Origin: Suillus spraguei
Lineage: Eukaryota; Basidiomycota; Agaricomycetes; Boletales; Suillaceae
Assembly (NCBI GenBank): GCA_016800925.1
Contig: JABCPU010000055.1
Location: 1 to 64,000, forward strand
Direction of reading: 5' to 3'
Length of the DNA stretch: 64,000 nt
The translations under genes were made by a program, and so were the position numbers. Position 1 is the stretch's first letter. Each line of letters starts with the position of its first letter. Below are positions 1 to 9,624 of the stretch, piece by piece. The notes under the pieces are model-generated. The model saw only the letters and a program-made list of their open reading frames with translations. It did not search any database and was not told the DNA's origin.

Positions 1-126
1 CTTTAGTTGCTCCTTTACTTGGTGTTGCCGCCGCCTTACGCCTGTGATGCCCCCTCCATCGATCCTGTTGCACGCAACGTTGCTATAATAACAAGTGGGT
101 TCCAATCGCTATCTGAACATTTTTCC

Positions 127-1490
127 AGCTGGATTTAGACTCATCAGCGACATTAACTGCGCTCATGGTCCTCGAGTATATCTGGTTTTTATCAGATGAA
201 GTTAGACTGGTCTGGCCGTGAGCACTTGTCCGCATATTGATAAGCACCATCAATAGATTTTTCTGGAGAACAGGCGATTTTGGAAGACCACTGAAGCAAA
301 AATTTATGTGGTGACCAGGTATGCTGGTTTAGCTGGACAAAGTGGGCGATTCAGCAACTCAATGTTGCATGCTTACTCCTGTCGCTAGTTTCAACATCTG
401 GTTTGCATTTAGAATGGTCTCGGAGGTTCCCAACAGTCCGTTTATTTGCAGAGTATGGGCATCGTACCAGGCTGCAATGACACAGTGTCTGCTGCTTTCA
501 GTGGAGTTATTACTCATGCTGCGAGGTATGTGGCTTTCAGTCTTACTCTGTGTGACTGTATTAGCCCTCATTGCAGTGTACAAGATATACCAAAAAACAA
601 AACCATCAGTGCACTCTTGTTCATCTTCGGTAGCGCGCAGTCTGCCGCCATGGCAGTTAATGCTCGATTGATTATAACTGCCACTAATTATTCCCCCACT
701 TGTGTCATAATTTCGCCTCATTATAGTCGGATCTATGTCGGGTCAGCGTTTTCGCACCTTTTGTATATCTGATCGTTTAGTTGAGAACCAGCATCTCGAT
801 CATTGCCAATCTTATGCTCATCCTTGGTGCAATGCTATGGCGATTCCTCAGAAGCACATCGGAATGGTCAGAAATTCCGCAAGCTTGCTCAAGCTTGCGT
901 TCCGCGATGGTAGCTTCACGACTATTGCAATAATAGGTAGGTTTGGTGTTCTTATTAATATTTGTTTCATATATGCTCATTACTCCAGTGATCCTCATCT
1001 TTAGGTTTCTCTGCACCCCACACGTCATCAACCACAGATGAGTGGAAACATCATCTTTTAGTAAGTCTTGCATGCACCGCAGATTTCTCTGCTCACTGGA
1101 TTTCATTAGCGTACTGCTTTTCTGCCTTTGGTTTGTTGTTGAGTACGAGATTTAGGCAGTCATTCTTTTCCTCATTCACTTTGTCAGGCTGGACGCATGG
1201 TGCTTCATCAAGAGAGGTTCCGTAACATCCAAGAATCCCAGAGAGGTGACGTTAATGATCCGAGTCAATGGACTGAGACAATCGAGGTGGACCTTGACGA
1301 TGTTGAACCTTTTGATGACCCTGATGCACCTCCGATGAGCCCGTCCGGCTTAGAGGTCCAGTCAACCAACGTCTCTATCCCGTTCGACTCTAGGTCAGAC
1401 GCAGGAACAAGGGATATCACTGACGAACACCTTTACAAGTGGGAAGATGAGCTGCGCACCGTCCATGCTCATCGAAAGATGCATGAGTGA
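127..1490 (+). CDS. DUF6533-like seven-helix membrane protein, probably frameshifted
   Basis: Not functionally characterised. It resembles the basidiomycete DUF6533 membrane proteins (known family, unknown role). Pieces in order: a first segment around 140-230 reading WFLSDEVRLVW, the family's hallmark; a second around 278-360 with KIYVVTRYAG; a third (about 375-525) ending LLSVELLLMLR; after an intron at 526-576 the hydrophobic stretch ISALLFIFG; then a piece around 870-940 with LAFRDGSFTT; and a hydrophilic C-terminal exon from about 1190 to the TGA at 1488-1490, rich in Asp and Glu. The best splice gives VYKIYQK and then leaves frame at the A-run near 590-602, where the family expects KNKT. 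One base is lost there, unless a second donor at 530 is used, which restores the frame with a poorer match. The first exon boundary is uncertain. It is either a recent pseudogene or a variant splice form. Confidence 0.6.
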
Positions 1491-2699
1491 TGAGGGATCG
1501 GGTCTAGGAAGTAATAGTAAATCCATCTGTTTTATAAGGCAATCATGAGTTCCATAGTACATACTTGACATATCACTAATAGTTTCACATCACCAGGCAT
1601 ATGGTATTACCTTTGGACTGTGATGCGCCGATAGTCGCACAGGTTCCGGAACGCAGCTTGGGTCCTGCATGAGGTTATGATACTTTTCAATACTAAGGGC
1701 TTGGTAGACCTTCCGTGTCACTGAGTGCTTGTAATGTATTCATGAAGGCAGTAACAATCCCTGCATCACCAATTGCTGCGTGTTTCGTACCCGTTGCGCT
1801 CCTGTGAAGTCTTATCACACGCTAGACATCATGTCGCTCCACTGACTCTTTGATCAGGTTACTGTGAAGGCCGGTGAGTGGAAAGTACGGTGTGAGCATC
1901 GAAATGTTGATGTGACTTGTGCAATCTAGTAAAGTATGCACAACACTGCTAGCTTAGTACGTATCCGTGCGGACTCGATCCATGCCAGATGCGATATTCA
2001 TGTACAACCCCAAGACGATGGTCTGTCCTGAAGGTGCTTTTCACACCTATAAAATTGTATGACTGTCTTCAAGTTTATAATTGTCATACAAATCAGCATT
2101 CACGACCGACATTGAATTCGAATACCTCTGGGTCTTCAACAAAAAATCCGAGTTCTTGAAGGAGGCGTCAGGACTCACTGGGCGAGTGGCATCATGGGAT
2201 GGTATTAATCGCCAGTGTCTGTCATTATCATTCTTGTTGGGTTAGTTCCACCATTTGCATTGCCATGCAGATTCTTACCTAGACTTCCCACTGTGCCACT
2301 CCATCGCTTATTGCTCGAACAGCAAATAAACTGAAGAAATAAAACTGTTATTGAGTAGGTTTATTCTTTCTTCTTTCTCGTTCTATTGCCTTCCATGTCC
2401 TACCGTATATAAACCTTTGTATATCTACTGGTAGGGAAGTTGATCCTTTACCCCCAATAAAACACTTAGTTCGGTCAGATTATTCCTACTCAAAGCACTA
2501 AGTCAACTTCTTTCCCCGTGTGAATGTTATTCGTAACGCCACAGAAGTATTCCGAATCAAGATGCAATGCACAGATTGAGGTACTATGCAGAGGCGGCGT
2601 TTCGGGTGTATATATTAGCACGTCCAAATTGCATTGTACAAATCCGTATGTTGCTTTGCATTTGAAAACCGATCCTTCATATACTTTGGCAATTCCATA
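1491..2699. other. Intergenic, no gene seen
   Basis: About 1.2 kb between the DUF6533-like gene and the 3' end of the aspartic peptidase. Reading frames are short and none matches a family I recognise. The sequence is AT-leaning from about 2320 to 2500, as expected for 3' flanks of the two converging genes. Confidence 0.5.
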
Positions 2700-4284
2700 T
2701 TAGTTGGTGGTGGCATCAGTGAATAAGGTTTCAGCAAAACCGACGCGGCCCGGGAAACTGGAGCGATCGAACACAGTGTAGAAGCGCTGGAGAAATGTGT
2801 GGCCAAGATTAAAGTCAATCCCTTGACCAGAGGGCGTGCCAATGTCTTTAACGATGAGATATATGGCATTTGGATCAGCATTTCCATCAAGCACGTAGTT
2901 GAGAGGACGAGGCCAGATTTGGGCGTTAGCGGTAAGACTGAAAATTTGCTGTGAAAAATGGTGAACAAGGGGTGAGAGGGCTGATAGAATTGACGTACGC
3001 CCCCAATATGGAAGTTCAACCTCTTTAGGGCATTGTACTGGTCCACGTTAATACTGAGAAGACCAGTGGCCTCATTGTGAGTACCGCCGGTCGCAGCCTT
3101 GTACTTCTCAAAGGCATCTATCGAACGTTGATTAGACAATTATTACACTCTGCATTCTAAATACACACCGGAGGCAATGTGAAGAAAGACGGTGCCAGTA
3201 TCGACGATACCAGAAGTGATGCCCAAGATCTCTGCGGACCCGTAGGTGATCCACTGATTGATACCCCAATAGTCACTGGCAAAGAGTTCAGTGGTGATAG
3301 GACTGAAACAAAACAATTACTACTAGTCTTGATTGATCTAGGAGCTAAGGTAGCTTACGTGTAGGCAACGTTACCAGTGTACTTAGTGTCGTCAGCTTCA
3401 CCAAAGGTGAGCTCTCCAGAAAGACTGTCTGGGTCCGTGGTGATGGGCTGGAAAAAGATACCAAAAAGATACTTATTAATCTTGCCTTGGTCATACAGGT
3501 AGTCGGTAATAGTCGGGATCAGATCATCCGGCTCATCTATCAGGGTGTCGAATGACAAGGTTTTAGGCCCGATGCCAAGGATACCAATGTCACCTGGCTG
3601 GAAGCCCTTCACTTCCTCAGCAATACCGAGTTGGAACTCGGTGACAGTGAGTCCACCGATAGTAACGGTATCGTTCCAGAGGAGTCCTATAGATAATCGT
3701 AGGTATTCAACTTTTCAACTTATGATATTGTTATATGTCGTACCTTGGAAGTACATGGCATCATCATCACCATCACCATCACCATCACCATCACCATCAT
3801 CACCATCACCATCATCATCGTCGTCATCATCGTCATCATCATGACGTGCATTACCGTATTTTTCCTTTACACGCCGACCAGTATTGACACTGGTGTCGGT
3901 TGGCACATATACCTCATCTTTAAGCCATGTGACCGAGCTGCCGCCATCGAGAATCAAGTTGTCTTCAATAATACATTAGCAGACATATGTTTTCTCAGTG
4001 TTGAACTGACAGGTTGTGGGCGGGCTGCCAATGCCAACTGCTATGGTGTAACCATGATAGAAGCATGACACAGGAACGATATCAGCACGTCGGCCATGTG
4101 TGTTGTAGTTCATAAAGGCTGCCACACGAGCTTTATCGTGCTGCAAGAGGTTAATAGTACCATTGGAGAAGTTTAGCCTCCTGGTAAGGGGGATGGTGAT
4201 GGGGGAATTGCGAACTTCAACGGGCGACCCCGTGATTGACAAAGTCAGGAGAGCCTGTGTCAATAATGATGCAGCTAGGAACAT
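2700..4284 (-). CDS. Aspartic peptidase (A1, polyporopepsin-like) with altered active site
   Basis: Pepsin-fold secreted acid peptidase family. Exon 1 (4284 down to about 3990) starts MFLAASLLTQALLTLSITGS, a signal peptide, followed by a propeptide with PLTRRLNFSNGT. The first catalytic loop reads ILDGGSSVTW, where the family has DTGSS, so the conserved Thr is Gly. The expected flap region after EKYG is replaced by a run of Asp and Gly encoded by a GAT repeat. Later exons read WNDTVTIGG, LGIGPKTLS, LTFGEADDTKYTG and the second catalytic motif GIVDTGT near 3190. The last exon ends LFTDATTN before TAA at 2700-2702. The order of exons and all introns matches the inverted copy at 25399-26885. The changed motif and acidic insert suggest an inactive or decaying enzyme, although the frame stays open. 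Confidence 0.75.
3758..3842. repeat. (ATC/GAT)n trinucleotide microsatellite inside a coding exon
   Basis: About 85 bases of nearly uninterrupted CATCAC/CATCAT triplets. On the minus strand it encodes a run of about 30 Asp and Gly residues inside the aspartic peptidase. Because the unit is three bases, length change does not break the frame. Confidence 0.9.
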
Positions 4285-4535
4285 GGCTGGCTGGTAAGTG
4301 ATATGGTATTCAGTAGTAGCCCATTATATACTTATGTGCCAGCGAACGCGTTGACAATATTGGGCACCTTAGCCACGTATGAAACATCCCCCTCGAAAAA
4401 GCAATGACGAGGTAGTTGCGATGCGAGTCGTTGCAGGATTCGGCTATGCAGTTTGCTTTTGATCCTGGCAGGTGGAAATTGCGAACGTTGATTGATTTAT
4501 CTAGAGATGCTAGCGCATTATGAATATACCTCCAT

Positions 4536-5406
4536 TAGTGGTTCTCAAAGTTAACTTGGTATAGAAATTTCAAACGTTGAGCATTTTGGAATTTGCCGGT
4601 TAATTGAGGCTCCGACGCTGACACATCAACCCTAACCTTATACTCAGACCGTCACCATCTACTGCAGTCTGCGACACCATCTTTCAATATCATTATGCCT
4701 CGGGAATCCGATCGTTCAAGGCTCCTTCACAGCCTCAAACAAACTAGTCATGACCTTACTATCGCGCGATACATGGAGTTAGTTGAGTTTATGGTAGATG
4801 AACTACTAGTAGATGAGGAGGAGGACTCATCAGAGATCAGCGACACTGCCAGTGGTCATAGTAAGGACCCGACATTTCTCCACCTCATCATGCAATGCAC
4901 CGATTGCGTCAACGAACTGCGTAAAAACTCGTTCACACATGTCTGGGATATCGTGTGATAGGATGCTCGAGTATGCTGTTGAGAGTGATACAAGGGAATT
5001 GATTGACGAGGCAGATGTGACCGATGAGGTAGGGGATTCAGGCCATGCTGGTGATGCTGTCCGTATGCTGATATCAGACCCACTATGACCACTGGCAGTG
5101 TCACTGATCTCTGATGAGTCCTCCTCCTCATCTACTAGTAGTTCATCTACCATAAACTCAACTAACTCCATGTATCGCGCGATAGTAAGGTCATGACTAG
5201 TTTGTTTGAGGCTGTGAAGGAGCCTTGAACGATCGGATTCCCGAGGCATAATGATATTGAAAGATGGTGTCGCAGACTGCAGTAGATGGTGACGGTCTGA
5301 GTATAAGGTTAGGGTTGATGTGTCAGCGTCGGAGCCTCAATTAACCGGCAAATTCCAAATGCTCAACGTTTGAAATTTCTATACCAAGTTAACTTTGAGA
5401 ACCACT
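4536..5406. mobile_element. Foldback element with 325-base terminal inverted repeats
   Basis: The left arm (4536-4862) and the right arm (5082-5406) are near-perfect reverse complements; I see only a single-base length difference in a T-run near 4590. They flank a 219-base loop. The ends read TAGTGGTTCTCAAAG, which resembles hAT transposon termini (inference). No convincing target duplication is visible: the flanking eight bases differ. Both arms encode the same N-terminus starting MPRESDRSRLLHSL in opposite directions, so the start of one open frame was duplicated in inverted orientation. No transposase catalytic domain is present, so the element would be non-autonomous. Confidence 0.8.
4830..5249 (-). 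pseudogene. Open frame in foldback element, transposon-protein-like N-terminus
   Basis: A 139-residue open frame begins MPRESDRSRLLHSL in the right arm, runs through the loop and continues into the left arm. It contains an acidic and Ser-rich stretch (DEEEDSSE), a Ser/Thr-rich linker, and then AIGALHDEVEKCRVL. From memory this layout resembles N-terminal regions of basidiomycete DDE-type transposon proteins, but that is only a family impression. The mirror copy at 4695-4958 on the plus strand shares the first 56 or so residues and then diverges. No catalytic DDE residues can be placed, so I treat it as a truncated remnant. Confidence 0.45.
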
Positions 5407-5457
5407 ATTGGCAGAATGTCATTGGCTAGGTTAGTGTAGCAAGTGTTGCTGTTACAG

Positions 5458-5610
5458 CTACTTTCATATCGATAGACCAGATCTGATTTTGTTCCATTCA
5501 CTGCTTTTGTTTAGTTGTGGAGCTGTACAAACAAAAGGGGGCGCGTGAAGTACCCAAAAATGGCCACCTGTCCGACCTCCGCCTGACACAATTGCACGAC
5601 TCTTGAGACT
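5458..5610. repeat. Direct repeat copy 1, MITE-like
   Basis: This block starts near ATCGATAGACCAGAT and includes TTTAGTTGTGGAGCTG, AAGTACCCAAAAATGGCCAC and CTCTTGAGACTT. It recurs in the same orientation at 5896-6078. It has no coding potential that I trust. Confidence 0.75.
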
Positions 5611-5895
5611 TGCCGCCATCTGGGAAATGGGTTTGGCTCAGCCACGGAACGGCAGCGATCGGCTTTTCCCAGGAGCAACAAAGCTTCCTAAGCTGAAAGA
5701 ATGCAGACAAACTGCTTCGTCATCTTCGCCTTCCGCATCCATGTCGATTAACTAGTAAAATTCGAATTCATCGTCAATTGACCCCATCCCAAATAGTGTA
5801 CGACGAATTTCGAATTTTCCGACATTCGCAGAGTGAATTCACAATGCTCCCAGAGGCTCTCAAATTTACCCACGTGAATTACCGTGAATTTCAGC

Positions 5896-6078
5896 TACCT
5901 TCATGTCGATAGACCAGATTTGATTTTGTTCTCTTCACCACTTTTGTTTAGTTGTGGAGCTGGACAAACAAAAGGGGCCCGCTTGTTGCGATATTTGGGC
6001 GTGCGAAGTACCCAAAAATGGCCACCTGTCCGACGCTCCGCCTGACACAATTGTAGTGCTCTTGAGACTTACCGGCGC
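5896..6078. repeat. Direct repeat copy 2, interrupted by the 6079-7811 element
   Basis: Second copy of the 5458-5610 repeat, with a few substitutions and an extra 20 or so bases after GGGGCC. After CTCTTGAGACTTACCG it is broken by the hAT-like element. The continuation seen in copy 1 (TTGCCGCCAT, then CTGG) reappears at about 7814, on the far side of that element. This is direct evidence that the element inserted into this repeat. Confidence 0.65.
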
Positions 6079-7811
6079 TAGTGATGTTCCGGCCCGGCTT
6101 GGCCTGCCAGTGAAAGCCACGGCTTTGGCCTGGCTTCAGACGGCTCCGGCTTTGAAGAACTGCAGGCCTGGATCGGCCTGAGCCGCGGCCTAATAGAGGT
6201 ATCAGGTAGTGATGGGTAGTGGCGGTAGCAAGAATGTGAATCGGGTCATGGTAACCGAGGGCGATAAAAAGGTGCCTGTCTGACTGTTCATGAAGGTTAA
6301 AGCTAAAGAACAGATCTCAGCGTCGTGGAAAGAACCGCTAACATTGATAGTACCTAAAGAACAGATCTATGGACGAAATACAATGAGAACAAGTCGGCGT
6401 GCAATATAAACGTGAAACATACCTCAGTGTCGTGGAAAGAACCGCTGAGGTATAAACAATGCGAAACAACGAGATTATAAGCTATACTATAGAGACCGGA
6501 ATGCCAGAGAACGAAAAAGGAAAAGATGTCAATGTTGAACATCAACAACTGTCAGAGGTTCGCCGTTATCTTCAGAAAGTAAATATGAAGGGTGAACCAC
6601 AACACTGGCTGAGGTAGGCGTTGAGGTTACCAGCAAGTGAGAGTAGTGAGTGAGAAGCTGCGAACAGTGAGCAACAACTTCGATCAGCATGGATCGAACT
6701 CAAGGGAAGATCGACACAATCACAAGCTGTGAACAGTGGGCAAGGACATCGATCAAAAGAAACTATCGATGAGTGAACATCAAGGTGTGTTTCGATAGAA
6801 AAAACATCGCCATCGGCAGGTTTCGATCCCGCACAGTCCAAGAGAAGCAGACTTCAATTCTGCTGTAGCAACCACCAGGCTAAGTCTTCCACTTGCTGAA
6901 TCACGAGACTTCCTAAGTTGAAAACTTATGGGGCCCCCGAAAAAGATGAATGGACAATAAAGTTCGCTCCGACGAGGGACGAGGTCTGAGATAATTCTAG
7001 TTCACCATCATTAGCAGCAGGTTCAATATGATTGACATTACTGCTAAGTATACATGGAATTTCTAGAAACAGAGAAGGCAATCAGCAGATACTTAAAACG
7101 AGGACAATGAGACACTGCCACCGCCTTGGATTGGAGACGGGAGTCTCATCTTACCACAAAATGGTGGTCACGCATTTCCTCCCAAACATAACATCGAGAC
7201 CACACGCAACCTCAAACTTGACATCTGTAGTGAGAGCACGGTAATGATTCACTGAGGCCATGGCAATGCGAACTTGAGCCCAAATAGCCGAGCGAACGAG
7301 CAATCGAAGAAGACGAGAGAAAAATACGATTGAAGGTCAAAAGACGCAGGAAGACGACCGATTTGAATGAGGTCTCAGTGATAAAATACGATATAACCCA
7401 CTCCCTGATGGTAGCGAGAATAAAGCTACATGAACACGTTAGAATGGTCGCACAGGGTGTTCGGAGGCAAATGGAAGCACTTACCTTACTAGGAATGTTC
7501 TGATAAGCGAAAGCCTTGGAAGTAGAGCACGGTGGCCTGGCTTTCCATACGCACCTTGTTTACTGTTCAGTTTGAATGAGTGGTATTCGTTTACATAATA
7601 AACAGAATGACGCACCATTTGGTCAGATATTTGTGGCTGATATACGATAAAGTAGGTGATGGGAAGGATAGAACTTGGACATGGTCCCATAAGCGCTAAG
7701 CCGCGGCCTGAGCCGGCTTCGGCTTTTCACAACCTCAGGCCAGGCCAAAGCCTCCCCAGGCCGTGACTTTGGCCCGGCCCACGGCCCGGAGCCGGGCCAT
7801 GCACATCACTA
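6079..7811. mobile_element. hAT-like non-autonomous DNA element
   Basis: The left end reads TAGTGATGTTCCGGCCCGGC and the right end is its imperfect inverted counterpart, GCCGGGCCATGCACATCACTA. Both subterminal regions are strikingly rich in GGCC and CCGG motifs (6090-6190 and 7690-7800), while the interior is AT-rich. TAGTG ends with GGCC-rich subterminal repeats are typical of fungal hAT elements (inference). There is no transposase frame. Internal short duplications occur: AAAGAACAGATCT twice and CGTGGAAAGAACCGCT twice between 6300 and 6450. It is inserted in direct repeat copy 2. Confidence 0.6.
6807..6893 (-). pseudogene. tRNA-Ser(TGA)-like sequence
   Basis: Read on the minus strand it shows a D-arm (TAGC, loop, GCTA), a five-pair anticodon stem GCAGA/TCTGC around the loop ATTGAAG (anticodon TGA), and a B-box-like T-arm GCGGG..CCTGC with loop ATCGAAA. 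A T6 run, a possible Pol III terminator, follows at once. The seven bases that should form the 5' acceptor strand do not pair with the 3' side, and the T-loop begins with A instead of T. It is therefore a tRNA-derived relic or a SINE-type head rather than a working tRNA. It lies inside the hAT-like element. Confidence 0.45.
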
Positions 7812-8128
7812 CAGTTGCCGCCATGCCTGGAAACCGCCGTCACATTCTAGCAGCTGTAAAAAGCAATGAGTGACTATGTCTGCTCATACAACATCTAGTG
7901 GCATAGCACAAGCCACTCATACAACCCACCAAACTGTTATCTTCAGCTCTCTCGTCGCACAGGCTTTATTGTTCGAAGACCCTTGGAAAGTGGACGTCCT
8001 CGTCTGCTCACAGTCAGCGGATGTTTCGGTAAGTGGGCCACCAGTGACCCACGCGGGCTACCCCTATCCCTGCAGAGCCCTATGGACACAGAACCAAGTA
8101 CTGCTAACCCTGACAGTACAAAAAAGAA

Positions 8129-8258
8129 TGGCCAACGTGGGGATCGAACCCAAGACCTTCGCGTATCAAGTCCCTCGGTAAGAGCGTGGAATTACCGGTC
8201 ACGCACTCACCAACGAACCGTATTAGCACGACGCTCTAACCAACTGAGCTAGTCGGCC
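8129..8258 (-). tRNA. tRNA-Ile (anticodon AAT) with a 56-base intron
   Basis: The minus strand starts GGCCGACTAGCTCAGTTGG. The acceptor stem GGCCGAC pairs with GTTGGCC (one G-T), the D-stem is GCTC/GAGC, the anticodon stem TCGTG/CGCGA encloses loop CTAATAA with anticodon AAT, and the T-arm contains GGTTCGATCCC. The intron runs from 8220 to 8165 and sits one base 3' of the anticodon, the canonical position. The discriminator base is A (8129). A T6 Pol III terminator follows (A-run at 8120-8125 on the plus strand). It supplies isoleucine for AUU/AUC codons after inosine modification. Confidence 0.92.
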
Positions 8259-8885
8259 TTCTTAGCCCTGGTGGCAAAGTTGTAGAAAATTGTGGGACAG
8301 TCCTTTCTATTATTAAGCTAAACCATTAGCCCAACGGAAAGTGCATGCCGCGACTTCTTCGAAGAATACCATTATGCATCATTATTCGTGCCCACCCTAC
8401 CGAATTGCCCATGTGGGAACCACGAGAAAGTGAGAACATACTAGTATATGCTTACGTGACTGCCCCGTCAACAGGCTGAGCGTTCATGTTGCGCGAAGTG
8501 TCCACCTTAAAAATCATGCAGTTACGGAGGAGATATGAAGATGACGAAGGGTAGGTTGAGTGGCGTAAGGATCACGGTGAGGCCGCAACATGAACGCCCC
8601 ACTAGCTCTGTAGCAACATCCCACAACAGACTTGATCGGCTATACCCCAGAACTCAGAAGTTCTATAGAGGACAGCTCGTACACCACCCTACTAAGTAGT
8701 TTCTTTTGTGTATATAAATATAAAAATTCAGTTTCTGCTGGCAAGGTAACAGACAATGTGGCAGTGTTCTAGCGTCCCTTGTCCTTTTCGAGAGGTTCAA
8801 ATTTGGTTTGGTTCAACTTGCTCTTTCACCATATCCTCAATATTTACCTAGCAGCAGCTTCAGAAAAGCCTTCTCGATTTGAACG
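8259..8885. other. Intergenic, no gene seen
   Basis: About 630 bases upstream of the small protein gene at 8886. It contains a TATATAAATATAAAA stretch at about 8711-8725, which could serve as a promoter element for that gene. Nothing else is recognisable. Confidence 0.4.
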
Positions 8886-9624
8886 ATGGTCACCTATTCT
8901 TCTTTCTTTTCTTCCGGCCTTCTCGCGCCTTACCATCACAGTGCAACAACTCCTGCACCACCCCCCTCGCCGATGACGATACCATCTAGTCCTATGCACC
9001 CTGTCGATCGCGATCTGAGCGTGACACCCACACCCACTAGCAACTCAAACGTTGTCGCGGTACCCCCTGCTAATGCTGACCGTCCTCGTATGCGCAGGCG
9101 TCGCAGTAGCATGAATATCGGTGTCAACCCGATGGCTCTTATCAAGTCCCCAGTGCGAAATGCGGGCAGCGCGTTTCAGCGCACCGGCGTCATGTCGCCC
9201 ACCCGGAGTCGTACAGGCAGCATCGTAGAGAACGCTTCAGAAACCAATAGTCTTTTTGGAAGACTAAGGGGTGGCAGTCTGAACGCAGGCGCTCCGCTAC
9301 GGTGAGCGGCTCTAATGCTATAATTGGTTGTCTTCTAAAACCCTGTGCAGCCTGCGTCGTGCAGTCAAGCGAACCGTCCCACTTGCTCCGCCTCCCACTG
9401 CCCCTCTCCCTGCACTCCCACCGCCATCTCCATCTGCAAAATACACGCGTACTCTCGCGCCCCCTGCGCTCATCATACCTGTTCCTCGCCAACCCCTCAT
9501 GAATTATTTTGTGTCCAGTCCTGATCCTGTGATGCAGTTCTCGTCTAATATGTCGCCTGGTGTCTCCTCCAGCCCTGCTCATAAGTGTTATTTCGGCAGC
9601 GCTATCGATGAAGAGATGAAATAA
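8886..9624 (+). CDS. Small Ser/Pro-rich basic protein, function unknown
   Basis: Two exons, 8886-9301 and 9351-9624, joined across a 49-base intron (GTGAGC..TGCAG) that keeps the frame (GAPLR, then LRRAVKRT). The spliced product is about 229 residues. It is low-complexity: Pro/Thr-rich N-terminus, a basic patch RMRRRRSSMNIG, several Ser-Pro sites (KSPVRN, MSPTRSRTGS), then a Pro-rich second half (PPPTAPLPALPPP) and a short ordered-looking tail ending FGSAIDEEMK. No transmembrane segment or enzyme motif is present. The RRRSS and SPxR patches look like kinase targets (inference). I do not recognise a named family. The start is the first Met of the open frame; a later Met (MTIPSSP) is possible. 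Confidence 0.65.
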
